Shown piece after piece: positions 17,826-27,566 of a stretch of DNA of 64,000 nucleotides. This DNA comes from Streptomyces buecherae (GTDB lineage Bacteria; Actinomycetota; Actinomycetes; Streptomycetales; Streptomycetaceae). Position numbers and translations under genes: made by a program. The notes beneath the pieces are model-generated. The model searched no databases. It was not told where the DNA came from and saw nothing but the letters and a program-made list of their open reading frames with translations. Each line of letters starts with the position of its first letter. Position 1 is the first letter of the stretch. The stretch spans positions 8,038,501 through 8,102,500 of the forward strand of contig NZ_CP060404.1 of the NCBI RefSeq assembly GCF_014295035.1. Direction: 5' to 3'.

Positions 17826-18058
17826 GTCGACCATCACGGAACCGAGTGCTGGCCAACGATCCTTCGCCGAAGGGCGGGGGCACGTCCAACGCCGGTTTGC
17901 GGCGGCCCGCCCGGCCGGACCTCGCCCCGACCGAGGCGGCATCCAGGGCCCGGCCCTCATCGAGGAGCGGGCAGGCACCTTCAGCCGCGCTCCAACCGCT
18001 GTGCGGACGTTCCTCGGGGCCTGGTTACCGGACCGACGCCGCGTGGCGTGAGGTTCCG

Positions 18059-19438
18059 TCAGTGCCTGCCCGCCGTGCCGAAGAGTTGCGTCCAGTACGT
18101 GCCGGCCAGGCTGCCCGTGGCGTATCCGATGCCGATCTCGTCGAAGCCGGGGGAGAGGATGTTGGCCCGGTGGCCGGGGCTGTTCATCCAGCCGCGGACG
18201 ACGTCGGCGGCGCTGCGCTGGCCGCAGGCGATGTTCTCGCCGATGCCGCGGTGTCGGCAGCCGGCCGCCGCCGCCCGGTCCCACGGCTGTCGCCCCTCGG
18301 GCGTGGTGTGGGCGTAGAAGTCGCGGGCCACCATGTCGGCGCTGTGCGCCTGGGCGGCCGTCGCCAGGCCGGGGTCGACGGCGAGCGGGCGCAGCCCGGC
18401 GGCCGAGCGCTCGGCGTTGGTGAGCGCCACCACCTCGGCCACCAGGCGCGCCAGGCCCGTGGTCGAGAACGGCGCGGCCCACAGCGCCGTCCAGTACACG
18501 TCGCCCGAGGCCGCGCCGACGGCGCGGCCGACGCCGGCGTGGGCGACCGACGGATCGAGCAGCGGCCCGCCGCGCGCGGCGTCGGACTGGCAGTAGTCCA
18601 CCAACTCGGCGGCCGTGCGCGGCCCGGAGACCAGGTGCTCGGCGATGGTGAGGCAGACGTAGCCGGTTCGCCCGACCCGCTGGTAGACCGAGACGCCGTC
18701 CGGGGCCTGGACGCCCAGTCGCTCCTGCCCGGCCATCGCCGCGGCGTGCGCGTTGGCCGCGCTGGTCAGGCGTCCGTCGGGGGCGACGGGGCGGGCGCCG
18801 GCGCGCGAGCGCAGCGCGTTGACCCGGGCGAGAGCCTCGCCGGTCGCGTTCGCACCGGTCGCGCTCGGCGCCAACGGGCCGGGCCCGCCGGCCGGTGCGA
18901 GCGGCGCGCGGTGGGCGTCCGGCAACGGCGCGGGCGCGGGGGCCGGGGGAGGCGGAGCCTCGTCCAGCACGTCCACGCCGAAGTCGCGGGCCACCCCGGC
19001 CAACCCGTCGGCGTACCCCTGGCCCAGCGCCCGCACCTTCCACCGCGCGCCGCGCCGGTAGACCTCGGCGAGCAGCAGCACCGTCTCCGGGCCCGTGCTC
19101 CGCGGGGTGAAGCGGGTGACGAGCCCGCCGTCGGCTCGCGCGACACTCAGCGCGGGCGGCGGCAGCGCGCTGAGCGCCGTGCCGGGCTCGGCCGGGCTGA
19201 CCACCACGGTGACCCGACTGGCGCCGGGGCGCAGGTGCTCGGGACGCAGCGTGAGCGCGTTCCCGTCGAGGCGTACGCCGGGCGCGCCGGGCTGGTTGAA
19301 GAAGACGAAGTCCGCGTCGCCGCCGACCCGTCCGCTCTCGTCGGTGATCAACGCCGACACGTCGAAGGGCCCGGGCACCCGAAGCGTCAGCGCGCCCGCG
19401 GGCAGGGCCTGGTTGGCACCGGGAACCAGCTCGTCCAT
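18059..19438 (-). CDS. TerD-domain protein fused to two CAP domains
   Basis: A 459-residue protein starting at ATG 19438 behind GGGGGTG. Residues 1 to about 165 are a TerD-type domain (LVPGANQALP, DADFVFFNQPGAP, GVARDFGVDVLDE) as in tellurium/stress proteins. A Pro/Ala linker follows. About 205-325 is a divergent CAP-like domain in which the usual GEN and HR motifs are degenerate (IAEHLVSG). About 340-459 is a well-preserved YkwD-type CAP domain: LTNAERSAAGLRPL, AQAHSADMVARDFYAH, GIGENIACG, MNSPGHRANIL. No signal peptide is present although CAP domains are usually extracellular. Function is unknown; a role in stress or surface chemistry is inference. Confidence 0.9.
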   Translation of the reverse strand: MDELVPGANQALPAGALTLRVPGPFDVSALITDESGRVGGDADFVFFNQPGAPGVRLDGNALTLRPEHLRPGASRVTVVVSPAEPGTALSALPPPALSVARADGGLVTRFTPRSTGPETVLLLAEVYRRGARWKVRALGQGYADGLAGVARDFGVDVLDEAPPPPAPAPAPLPDAHRAPLAPAGGPGPLAPSATGANATGEALARVNALRSRAGARPVAPDGRLTSAANAHAAAMAGQERLGVQAPDGVSVYQRVGRTGYVCLTIAEHLVSGPRTAAELVDYCQSDAARGGPLLDPSVAHAGVGRAVGAASGDVYWTALWAAPFSTTGLARLVAEVVALTNAERSAAGLRPLAVDPGLATAAQAHSADMVARDFYAHTTPEGRQPWDRAAAAGCRHRGIGENIACGQRSAADVVRGWMNSPGHRANILSPGFDEIGIGYATGSLAGTYWTQLFGTAGRH

Positions 19439-19734
19439 CGTGCACCCCCGCTCGTCCACCTGGCCAACGCGCGCGCCCCGCGCCGGGTTCCCACGCTGTC
19501 GCGCCCCGCGCGCCCAGCGGGTTGGCCTGCGAACGGGTGGTCCTGCGCCGCCTCCCGCGCGTGGCGCGCGCGTTCGCCTCCCGTGCCCGGCCCGTACGGG
19601 GTTGGCTGCTGGACGGCGTGTCCCGACCCTTGACCCGCCCGGCACCGCAGGGCACAAGAAGAGACAGGAACGTCGGCACCTCGCACCGAGAACACGCCGC
19701 ACACTCAGCCAACTTCGTTCAGAGGATGAAGAGC

Positions 19735-22059
19735 ATGGACGGCATGCGCAGACGAACCCTGCTCGCGGCGATCGGCGGCACGGTCGCCGTGAGCGGCGCG
19801 ACGGGAGCCCAGTTGGCCACGGGAGCGGCGGCCCAGGCCGCGGGAGGAGGCGACATGGCGGGCGCGGCGCAGCCGTCGGCGCACCGCGCCGGACCCCACG
19901 AGGACAAGATCCGGAAGCTGCTGGGGCGGATGACGGTCGAGGAGAAGCTCGGCCAACTCCAGCAACTGACCTGGAACGGTGACACCGGGCCCGGCGGTGG
20001 CCAGAACGAGGAGGTCGAGCGGGCCGCGCGCAGCGGCCGGGCCGGCTCCGTGCTCAACCTCCACGGAGCGGCGCACACCAACACCCTGCAACGGCTCGCC
20101 GTCGAGAAGTCCAGGCTCGGCATCCCCCTGCTGTTCGGCCTCGACGTCATCCACGGCTTCTGGACGACCTTCCCCATCCCGCTCGCCCAGGCGGCCAGCT
20201 TCGACCCGGCGGTGGCCGTCCGGGACGCCGAGGTGGCGTCGGTCGAAGCCCGGTCCAACGGGGTGCGGTGGACCTTCGCCCCCATGATGGACGTCACGCA
20301 CGAGCCGCGCTGGGGGCGTATCGCCGAGGGGTCGGGCGAGGACCCGCACCTGGCCGAGCGGTTCGCGGCGGCCAAGGTCACCGGGCACCAGGGCCGGGCA
20401 GACGGCACCGACCTGGCGCGCGCGGACCGGATCGCCGCCTGCGCCAAGCACTTCGTCGCGTACGGCGGGGCCGAGGGCGGACGGGACTACAACACCGTCG
20501 ACGTCTCGGAGGCGCGGCTGCGCAACCTCTACCTGCCGCCCTTCAAGGCGGCCGTGGACGCCGGGGTCGCCACCGTCATGGCCTCCTTCAACACCATCAA
20601 CGGCGTGCCCGCGCACGCCAACCCCCACACCCTGACCGACGTGCTCAAGCGGGCGTGGGACTTCCCCGGCTTCGTGGTCAGCGACTACACCGGCGTGCAG
20701 GAGATGATCACGCACGGCTTCGCCGCCGACACCGCGGACGCGGCCCGGCTGGCGCTGACCGCCGGCGTGGACATGGAGATGGTCGGCACCACCATCCGCG
20801 ACCACGGCGCGAAGCTGCTCGCCGCGGGCGACATCAGCCAACAGCGGCTGGACGACGCGGTGACCCGCATCCTGCGCGTGAAGTTCCAACTCGGCCTCTT
20901 CGACAACCCGTACGCCGACGAGGGCGCCGCCGTGACCGCCCCGACCCCGGCGGCCCGCAAGGCGGCCCGCGAGGTCGCCAGCCGCTGCCTGGTGCTGCTC
21001 AGGAACGAACGGAGAACGCTCCCGCTGCGCCGCGACACCGCCTCGATCGCGGTCGTGGGCCCCTTCGGCGACTCGCCCGACCTGCACGGGACCTGGGCCG
21101 GCCCGGGCGGGAAGAAGTTCCGCGCCACCACCGTTCTCGACGGGATCAGGAAGGCGGCTCCTGCGGCCAGGGTGAGCCACGCCCAGGGCGTACCCCCCGA
21201 GGGCGGGGACACCAGCGGGATCAAGGCGGCGACGGCCGCGGCCCGGGCGGCCGACGTGACGGTCGTCGTGGTCGGTGAACCCTCGGCGATCAGCGGCGAG
21301 GCCAGCTCGCGCAGCCAGCTCGGACTGCCCGGCGCGCAGGCCGAGTTGATCGCCGCCATCGCGAAGGTCGGCAGGCCCTTCGCCGTCGTCGTGGTGGGCG
21401 GTCGCCCGCTGACGATGGGCGACTGGCTGGCCTCCGCGCCCGCCGTGGTGATGGCCTGGCACCCGGGCATCGAGGGCGGGAACGCCATCGCCGACGTCCT
21501 GTTCGGCACCGTCAACCCCGGGGGCAAGCTCCCCGCGTCCTTCCCCCGGGCCGTCGGACAGATCCCCATCCACTACAACCACGAGAACACCGGACGCCCC
21601 TACAAGGCGGACGAGAAGTACACCTCGAAGTACCTCGACCTGCCGCCCGGGCCGCAGTTCCCGTTCGGGCACGGCCTGAGCTACACCACCTTCGAGATCA
21701 CCCCACCCCGGCTCGGCGCGGACCGGATCGGCGCGGACGCGCTGCGCGCGGGCGACACCGTCGAGGTCACCACCACCGTCCGTAACACCGGCGACCGGGC
21801 GGGCGACGAGGTGGTGCAGCTCTACGTGCACGACCCGGTCGCGAGCATCGCGCAACCCGTGCGCCGACTGCGCGGCTTCCGCCGCGTCAGCCTCGACCCG
21901 GGCCAGAGCCGCACGGTGCGCTTCTCGCTCGGCGCCGACGACCTGGGCTTCTGGACCAACGACAGCGCGGGCCGCTTCGTCGTCGAGCCGGGCACCATCG
22001 AGGTGTACGTGGGCGGCGACTCCACGGCCCGCGACAAGGCCGTGCTGCGGGTCACCTGA
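19735..22059 (+). CDS. Secreted glycoside hydrolase family 3 beta-glucosidase
   Basis: A 774-residue exported enzyme. The N-terminus MRRRTLLAAIGG is a twin-arginine-like signal. Three ATGs lie close together (19726, 19735, 19744); 19735 is chosen because GAGG lies about 9 bases before it. GH3 features are KLLGRMTVEEKLGQLQQL, the substrate-binding KHFVAYGGAEGGRDYN, and the nucleophile Asp317 in GFVVSDYTGV. A C-terminal alpha/beta sandwich has LPGAQAELI and AWHPGIEGGNAIADVLFG, and a fibronectin-III-like end follows (VTTTVRNTGDRAGDEVVQLYV). It should hydrolyse beta-linked gluco- or xylo-oligosaccharides outside the cell. A terminator follows at 22075. Confidence 0.95.
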   Translation: MDGMRRRTLLAAIGGTVAVSGATGAQLATGAAAQAAGGGDMAGAAQPSAHRAGPHEDKIRKLLGRMTVEEKLGQLQQLTWNGDTGPGGGQNEEVERAARSGRAGSVLNLHGAAHTNTLQRLAVEKSRLGIPLLFGLDVIHGFWTTFPIPLAQAASFDPAVAVRDAEVASVEARSNGVRWTFAPMMDVTHEPRWGRIAEGSGEDPHLAERFAAAKVTGHQGRADGTDLARADRIAACAKHFVAYGGAEGGRDYNTVDVSEARLRNLYLPPFKAAVDAGVATVMASFNTINGVPAHANPHTLTDVLKRAWDFPGFVVSDYTGVQEMITHGFAADTADAARLALTAGVDMEMVGTTIRDHGAKLLAAGDISQQRLDDAVTRILRVKFQLGLFDNPYADEGAAVTAPTPAARKAAREVASRCLVLLRNERRTLPLRRDTASIAVVGPFGDSPDLHGTWAGPGGKKFRATTVLDGIRKAAPAARVSHAQGVPPEGGDTSGIKAATAAARAADVTVVVVGEPSAISGEASSRSQLGLPGAQAELIAAIAKVGRPFAVVVVGGRPLTMGDWLASAPAVVMAWHPGIEGGNAIADVLFGTVNPGGKLPASFPRAVGQIPIHYNHENTGRPYKADEKYTSKYLDLPPGPQFPFGHGLSYTTFEITPPRLGADRIGADALRAGDTVEVTTTVRNTGDRAGDEVVQLYVHDPVASIAQPVRRLRGFRRVSLDPGQSRTVRFSLGADDLGFWTNDSAGRFVVEPGTIEVYVGGDSTARDKAVLRVT

Positions 22060-22074
22060 CGCCCACGGTCCCGC

Positions 22075-22110
22075 CGCGGGCGGCCCGGGCCCGTTCCCGG
22101 ACCGCCCGCG
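22075..22110 (+). terminator. Terminator after the GH3 gene
   Basis: CGCGGGCGG (22075-22083) and CCGCCCGCG (22102-22110) form a perfect 9-bp stem, with CCGGG/CCCGG able to pair inside. It starts 16 bases after the stop. Confidence 0.65.
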
Positions 22111-22222
22111 TGCGGGGTGCGCGGGGGCCGGTAGCCGCACCGCCCCATGAGGCCAGGGGCGCCAGAGCGAGAGGGCTGGCCCCCCGCCCGGGCGCGCTTC
22201 GGCGGCGTGCGACAGTCTGTCT

Positions 22223-22480
22223 GTGCTGTCGCGATGGTTTTATGCCCTGTTGAGTCTTCTGTTCCTGCTGGTGTTCCTGGCCGGCGCCGGCGTGGCCGCC
22301 TGGGCCGAGGACGAGCGGATCACCTGGCTGAGCCAGGGCGGCATGGCCGTGGGCGGCGGCGCGGCGGGTTTGAGTCTCGTGATGGCCGGGCGGGCCGTCC
22401 TCTTCGGGCGCTTGCGCCGGGCCATGTTCCGCCTGCCGCCATCTCAGGGCCGGCACCGGCGCCCCGACGGGCCGGAGTGA
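22223..22480 (+). CDS. Small two-helix membrane protein
   Basis: An 85-residue protein from GTG 22223. It has two hydrophobic segments, about 6-27 (FYALLSLLFLLVFLAGAG) and about 40-60 (GMAVGGGAAGLSLVMAG), and a basic, Arg-rich tail. There is no ribosome site; GACAGT at 22211-22216 could be a weak -10 for a leaderless message. No family is recognised. Codon use agrees with the real genes around it, but the start is uncertain. Confidence 0.55.
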   Translation: MLSRWFYALLSLLFLLVFLAGAGVAAWAEDERITWLSQGGMAVGGGAAGLSLVMAGRAVLFGRLRRAMFRLPPSQGRHRRPDGPE

Positions 22481-23080
22481 AGGAGGCGGTGGGCCAGCGC
22501 GCTGCCAAGCCCCGCGCTCGCGTCTGCCTCGGTTACCCGGGGCCGGCGGGGCGCAGCCCTTCCCGGACGCGGAATTCGGCCAGGGCGGGGGAGCCCTTGG
22601 CGGCCGGCCGAACACGTCGCGTAGTTCATGTGGACACCCGCACGCTCACCCTCTGATCTCGCTTCGAAACCCCGCCTGACCGCCGACAGCGCTCGCGAAC
22701 AGGGCGGACGGCTCCCTTCCGAGAACGGGGTTCCTACCGGGAACCAACTCCGTCCTGGGTGCGTACCTCACCCGCGCGCCACCGGCCCCCGAGCCAGGGA
22801 GCGACGCCCGCGCGCCCGGCCGCCGGCGCCGCCATGGCGCCTGGCCGGCCGGGTCACACGCGGTCCACGGGTTTAGTCGCGCCGCTCCCGTGGCACCCGA
22901 AGCCGCGCAGCCACCCCGCCGTGGGCCCGACATCCCCAGCTCACAGGCGTACGGCCGGGCGCGGCCGAGCCGCGGCGGGAAGGAACGTCGGCGCGACGCG
23001 TGTACCGCGAGTGCGGCCTCACGAAGCGCGCGCGGCGCCGCGTGGCGGGCAGACCAGCGATCGGCAGGGAGCGGAGGCAC
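22481..23080. other. Intergenic region
   Basis: 600 bases with no convincing gene. A small GGTTCC/GGAACC hairpin occurs near 22729-22745 but has no surrounding tRNA structure. The last 60 bases carry the ribosome site of the next gene. Confidence 0.45.
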
Positions 23081-24055
23081 ATGAAGATCGGGTACAAGCT
23101 GGCCGCCGAGGCGTTCGGGCCCGCGGAACTCGTCCGGCAGACCCAGCGGGCGGAGGCCGTCGGCTTCGACTTCGTGGAGATCAGCGACCACTTCCACCCC
23201 TGGCTGGACAACCAGGGCCACTCACCCTTCGCGTGGACCGTGCTCGGCGCGATCGCCGAGCGCACCGAACGCATCGGGCTCGCCACCGGCGTCACCTGCC
23301 CCACCGTGCGCTACCACCCGGCCGTCATCGCCCAGGCGGCGGCCACCCTCGCGCTGCTCTCCGAAGGCCGCTTCACGCTCGGCGTCGGCTCGGGCGAACG
23401 GCTTAACGAACACGTGGTGGGGCGGGAGTTCCCGGCCGTCCGCGCGCGGCACGCCATGCTGCGCGAGGCGCTGGAGATCATCCGACTGCTGTGGCGCGGC
23501 GGCTACCGCTCGTACGACGGCCGCTACCTGAGCCTGGAGGACGCCCGCGTCTTCGACCTGCCCGACGAGCCGCCGCCCATCGCCGTGGCCGCCAGCGGCC
23601 CGCCCTCCGCGCGCATCGCCGCCGAACTCGGCGACGGCCTGTTCGCCACGGAGGACAAGCCCGAGATCGTGCGGCGCTACGCCGAGGCCGGGGGCGCCGG
23701 CCCGAAGTACGCCGAGGTGCCGGTGGCCTGGGCGCCCGACGAGCACACCGCGGCCAAGGCCGCGCACGAGACCACCCGCTGGGCGCTGACCGGCTGGAAG
23801 GTGATGAGCGAACTGCCCAATCCGGTCAACTTCGCGGCCGCGACCACCACCGTCACCGAGCAGGACGTGGCCCAGAAGTTCGCCTGCGGCCCCGACCCGG
23901 CCCGCTATGTCGCGGCGGCCCGCAGCTTCGCCGACGGAGGATTCGACCACCTGGTCATGCAGAACGCCGGCCCCGACCCCGACGGCTTCCTGGACTTCTA
24001 CGCGGCCGAACTCGCCGGACCGCTACGCGAGTTGACGCCGGGCACCCCGACGTGA
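23081..24055 (+). CDS. LLM-class F420-dependent oxidoreductase (TIGR03557-like)
   Basis: A 324-residue luciferase-like TIM barrel starting at ATG 23081, preceded by GGGAGCGGAGG. Diagnostic segments are MKIGYKLAAEAFGP, FDFVEISDHFHPWLDNQG, TCPTVRYHPAVIAQAAATL and FTLGVGSGERLNEHVVG, close to F420-dependent glucose-6-phosphate dehydrogenase and its relatives. Such enzymes transfer hydride between cofactor F420 and a small substrate in the cytosol. The substrate cannot be read from sequence. It converges on a GNAT gene with a 25-base gap and is probably monocistronic. Confidence 0.92.
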   Translation: MKIGYKLAAEAFGPAELVRQTQRAEAVGFDFVEISDHFHPWLDNQGHSPFAWTVLGAIAERTERIGLATGVTCPTVRYHPAVIAQAAATLALLSEGRFTLGVGSGERLNEHVVGREFPAVRARHAMLREALEIIRLLWRGGYRSYDGRYLSLEDARVFDLPDEPPPIAVAASGPPSARIAAELGDGLFATEDKPEIVRRYAEAGGAGPKYAEVPVAWAPDEHTAAKAAHETTRWALTGWKVMSELPNPVNFAAATTTVTEQDVAQKFACGPDPARYVAAARSFADGGFDHLVMQNAGPDPDGFLDFYAAELAGPLRELTPGTPT

Positions 24056-24080
24056 CCCGCCCGGCCCGACCGGGAGTCGG

Positions 24081-24962
24081 TCACGCGTGGCCGTCCGGTC
24101 GCGCGTGGGCCGGCGCCGGGTCGAGCGCGAGCGTCGCGTGGCTCCCGACGACCCGGTAGCCGAGCCGCTGGTAGAGCGCGTTGGACGTCGAATTGGCGAC
24201 GTCGGCGAAGAGCAGCACCCGCGGTACCCCCGCGTCCAGCGCCTCCCGGGACACGGCGGTCACTACGGCGCCCGCGTACCCCTTCCCGCGCAGCGCGTCC
24301 GGCGTGTAGACGCCGTTGACGCGCACCATGCCCCCGTTGGCGCGGGTGACGCTGGCCATCGAGACCGGCACCCCGTCCACCTCCCACAGCGCGCAGCCGC
24401 CGTAGCCGAGCCGGTCGTCGAGCGCGCGCTCGCTGTCGGCCGGGTCCTCGCCGAGGTCACGGTGGTACGCCTCGAACCAGCCCAGCAGGAATTCGCGGTC
24501 CTCCCGCGTCGCCCGCCGCGCCCGGCCGGGCGGCATCGGCGAGGGCGGCACCAGTTCGCCCAGCCGGTACAGGCGCTGCCGCCCGGTCATCCGCCAGGCG
24601 CCGCCGGTGGCCCGCGCCCACCGCGCGGCGAACGCCTCGGCGGCGGCCTGCCGCCCGCCCACGCCGACGAGCTGTCCCGCGCCGTCCAGCAGGCGCGCCG
24701 CGAGTTCCGCCGCGACCGCGGGCGCCATCGGCGAGAGCTGCACGGGATAGGGAGGCGTCCACACGAACGCCCCCGACACGGCCCCGTCCGGCCCACGCCA
24801 CCACCCGTAGCGCGGCGGCTGGTCCCCGTACCGGTCGGGCCCGACGTCGTGCAGCGATGCGGCGAGCGAGATCAGGACCGTGTGCTCGTCGGGTCGCTCG
24901 CGCAGGAAGGGGCCCGCGGTCGCACGGAAGGCGCCGTTGTCATCGGTCGTCGTCCACGTCAT
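24081..24962 (-). CDS. GNAT-family N-acetyltransferase
   Basis: A 293-residue protein from ATG 24962, behind GAGAGG. The N-terminal half (about 1-150) is a divergent GNAT-like domain; the C-terminal half carries the acetyl-CoA signature VNGVYTPDALRGKGYAGAVV (an R/QxxGxG/A loop) followed by LFADVANSTSNALYQRLGYRVVG, the usual Asn/Tyr end of GNAT enzymes. It should acetylate an amine on a small molecule or peptide; the acceptor is unknown. The PanE-like gene lies upstream on the same strand, 73 bases away, and could be cotranscribed. Confidence 0.9.
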   Translation of the reverse strand: MTWTTTDDNGAFRATAGPFLRERPDEHTVLISLAASLHDVGPDRYGDQPPRYGWWRGPDGAVSGAFVWTPPYPVQLSPMAPAVAAELAARLLDGAGQLVGVGGRQAAAEAFAARWARATGGAWRMTGRQRLYRLGELVPPSPMPPGRARRATREDREFLLGWFEAYHRDLGEDPADSERALDDRLGYGGCALWEVDGVPVSMASVTRANGGMVRVNGVYTPDALRGKGYAGAVVTAVSREALDAGVPRVLLFADVANSTSNALYQRLGYRVVGSHATLALDPAPAHARPDGHA

Positions 24963-25035
24963 GCCACAGCCTCTCCCCACGGACGGACCGGGCGCACGCG
25001 AATTTCGGCGCCCCGACGGGTCCACGGGGCGGCCG

Positions 25036-26094
25036 TCAGCGGATCGTGGTCACCTTGGCCAGCAACTCGCCGCCCGACCAGCGCCGGGCCGCGCCGGGGC
25101 CGGCCGCCTCCATGCGCCGTACCAGCGAGATCAGCTCGGCGTTCACGGGCGCGGGCAGCGCGTGCCGGGCCGCCAGCGCCACCACCTCTCCCTGCAGCGA
25201 GTCGATCTCGGTGGGCCGGCCCCGCTGGAGGTCCTCCCAGGTGGACGACCTGGCCTGGGCGTCGATGGCCAGCGTGGCGGCGGCCACCCGACGGAAGATC
25301 CCGTCCGGCAACCGCAGCAGCCGCGGGGTGAGCCGGGCCGGGATCGGGCCCAGCCGCGCCGGCTGTATTCCCTCGGCCTCGTACGCCGCGAGCGCCTCCG
25401 ACTGGCTCAGCGCGAGGCACTCCCGGTACGCGCGCTGGCCGAGCTGGTCACGTAGCGGGAGCCCGGAGAGCGCGTTGATCGCGTTGTTGAGGTTCATCAG
25501 AAGCTTGGCGCACTGCACCTCGCGCATGTCGTGTCGCGCCTCGACGCGCAGCCCGGCCGTGGCCAGGGCCGCGATCAGCGGCTCGGCGCGCTCGGCGGCC
25601 TCCACCATGAGCGTCCCGCCCGACCCCTGGTGGAAGGCGCCGGGCGCGGTCCGCACCACGTTGTACGGGACCATCCCGGCGAGCACCGGGTGCTCGGCCA
25701 GGGCGGAGCGCAGGGCGTGCGTGTTCCGCAGCCCGTTCTGGAAGCTGACCACCACGGCGCCCGGCGCGAGCCGCGGGGCGAGTTGCCGCGCCGCCTCGGC
25801 GGTGCCCGCCGACTTGACGGTGACCAGCACGCAGTCCGCGTCGGCCGCCGCGTCCGGGCTGGTGGCCAGGCGCACCCCGGCGGGTCCGCCCGAGGTGGCC
25901 ACGCGCAGCGCGGGGCGGCCGCCCCCGGTCAGGGACAGGCCGTGCTCGCGGAGCGTGTCCATGGCGGCGGGCCGGCCGATCAGGGTGACGTCCGCTATGC
26001 CGGCGAGACTGCCGCCGAGGTGACAGCCGATGCTGCCGGCGCCGAGCACGGCGATCCGTAGACGGTGATGGGGGAGGGGCGCGGGCTGTGACAT
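25036..26094 (-). CDS. Ketopantoate reductase family (PanE/ApbA) protein
   Basis: A 352-residue protein from ATG 26094, preceded by AGGAG. The N-terminal Rossmann motif is LRIAVLGAGSIGCHLGGSLAG, which binds NADPH. The catalytic-domain features are AKLLMNLNNAINAL and RGRPTEIDSLQGEVVALA, the PanE C-terminal signature. PanE reduces 2-dehydropantoate to pantoate in pantothenate synthesis, but many paralogues act on other 2-keto acids, and this copy lies alone without pan genes, so the substrate is open. Confidence 0.9.
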   Translation of the reverse strand: MSQPAPLPHHRLRIAVLGAGSIGCHLGGSLAGIADVTLIGRPAAMDTLREHGLSLTGGGRPALRVATSGGPAGVRLATSPDAAADADCVLVTVKSAGTAEAARQLAPRLAPGAVVVSFQNGLRNTHALRSALAEHPVLAGMVPYNVVRTAPGAFHQGSGGTLMVEAAERAEPLIAALATAGLRVEARHDMREVQCAKLLMNLNNAINALSGLPLRDQLGQRAYRECLALSQSEALAAYEAEGIQPARLGPIPARLTPRLLRLPDGIFRRVAAATLAIDAQARSSTWEDLQRGRPTEIDSLQGEVVALAARHALPAPVNAELISLVRRMEAAGPGAARRWSGGELLAKVTTIR

Positions 26095-26537
26095 GGGAGC
26101 CGGTCTCCTGGCGGTGTCGTGGCGGCCGTGACGCGGACGGGATGCCGACCCACGGCTCGTGACCGCCGACCACCCCACCACCCGCCGCGGTGCCGCCCGC
26201 CGGACCGGGATCGTGCGGCCCGTGCACGCCACACGGGGATGACCGCGGCCCGGAATCCAGGGGCCGATGGGGGCGGGGCGCGGGCCTGCCCAGCGCGGGC
26301 GAACAGCGCACCCTCGACTACGCTTCCGGCTTCAAACCTAACGCTCAGTGCGGAGGGCCGTCCAGATCCGGGCACGCCCGAGTGCGCGCCGGGGCACCCG
26401 CGGAGCGCGTAGCCGCGCAGCTCCGCACGGGCGCGGGCGCCGTACGCCCCCTCGCCCGGCCCCGCCCGTGCCTGGCTCGGCCGCGACGCGGCAACGTACC
26501 GCCGGACGGACGCGCCGGGCGTCGTGTGTCGCCCGCG
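26095..26537. other. Intergenic region, possible panE-like promoter
   Basis: No gene is seen. On the minus strand TGGACG (26364 down to 26359) and TAGGTT (26340 down to 26335), 18 bases apart, resemble a -35/-10 pair that would give a leader of about 230 bases before the ATG at 26094. Confidence 0.35.
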
Positions 26538-27566
26538 CTACGCCCGGCCCAGGGCCCGGGTGCCCGGCGCGCAGCGCTCGCGCAGGGTCGCCAGCTCCGC
26601 GTCGGGCAGCCGCAGCGCGCTGCCCCGGCTGCCGTCGCGGAGTTCGGCGCGGCCGGCGGCCAGCCAGTCCGCGCGCGGCGTCACGCCGGCGAACTCGGCC
26701 AGCCGGGCCAACTCGCGCTCCGGCGCGTCCAACAGGTCCTCGTAGGCCAGCGTCATCCGGCGCTCCTCCGGCAGCTCGGCCAGTAGCCCGACGCCCTCCG
26801 TGACCAGCTCCGACCACAGCGCCCCGAACCCCTCGACCGGCATCTCCCGGTCCATGATCAGCCGCTGACCGTCGAACCGGTCACCGAGCAGCGCCGACAG
26901 GTCCGCCGGCAGCGCGCGGACGTGATCGGGCGTCAGCTCGGAGAGGTCCGTGACGTGCGAGCGCTCCATGACCTCCCGCAGCAGCGCGATCGCCCGGTAC
27001 CCGCAGTGGCGGCTCATCGACAGCGCGCAGTCCGGGCCGTCGCGGAAGAGGTGGACGAAACGGGCGGTGGGGAAGGCCGTGCTCAGTCGGGGGAGCCAGC
27101 CGAGCGAGTACCCCGAGCGCTCGATCACGGCCGAGCGCCCGAACCGCGCGGCCAGCAACTCGAACAGGGCCACGTAGTGCCGCGCCACCGGCCGCGGCGG
27201 CCAGCCCGACACCTCGTCGGCCACCTCGTCGAGCAGGCCGTCGGGGTCGTCGGTGAGGTGGGGCAGCACCATCAGGGACAGCGCGGGAATGCCGGTCGTC
27301 TCGGCCGCGTAGCGGCCCGGGCGCCGGGTGTACAGGAACTCCGGGAGCGGCACCCCGCTGCGCGTCAGCGTGTCGAACACCGGGTTGGGGTCGGTGAGGA
27401 TCCGACGGAACCGCGCCCCGGTGATCGGCTCGGCGGGGAAGGCGGTGGAGCCGAGCGAGGCGTACAGCTCGTTCAGGCTGAGGATGTCGGGGTGGCGGTT
27501 GACGATGCGGGACAGGGCGCTGGAGCCGCTGCGCCCGGTGCCCACGATGAACGTTAAGGACCGCAT
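26538..27566 (-). CDS. Sulfotransferase-family protein
   Basis: A 342-residue protein from ATG 27566, behind GGGAGAGG; a longer form from 27602 is less likely. The N-terminal P-loop-like PAPS site is LTFIVGTGRSGSSALSRIV. A second PAPS-contact region is seen in TARFVHLFRDGPDCALSMSR, the usual RDGRD-like strand. These mark a sulfotransferase fold that would move sulfate from PAPS to a hydroxyl group. The acceptor is unknown, and no sulfate-activation or glycan genes flank it. Confidence 0.85.
   Translation of the reverse strand: MRSLTFIVGTGRSGSSALSRIVNRHPDILSLNELYASLGSTAFPAEPITGARFRRILTDPNPVFDTLTRSGVPLPEFLYTRRPGRYAAETTGIPALSLMVLPHLTDDPDGLLDEVADEVSGWPPRPVARHYVALFELLAARFGRSAVIERSGYSLGWLPRLSTAFPTARFVHLFRDGPDCALSMSRHCGYRAIALLREVMERSHVTDLSELTPDHVRALPADLSALLGDRFDGQRLIMDREMPVEGFGALWSELVTEGVGLLAELPEERRMTLAYEDLLDAPERELARLAEFAGVTPRADWLAAGRAELRDGSRGSALRLPDAELATLRERCAPGTRALGRA

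Noticed and set aside
19705..22140. An 811-codon minus-strand frame across the GH3 gene
   Set aside because: Same antisense artefact; the plus strand encodes a clear GH3 enzyme with catalytic residues.
22725..22750. A GGTTCC/GGAACC stem resembling a tRNA T-arm
   Set aside because: No acceptor, D or anticodon stems surround it and the loop lacks the conserved T-loop bases.
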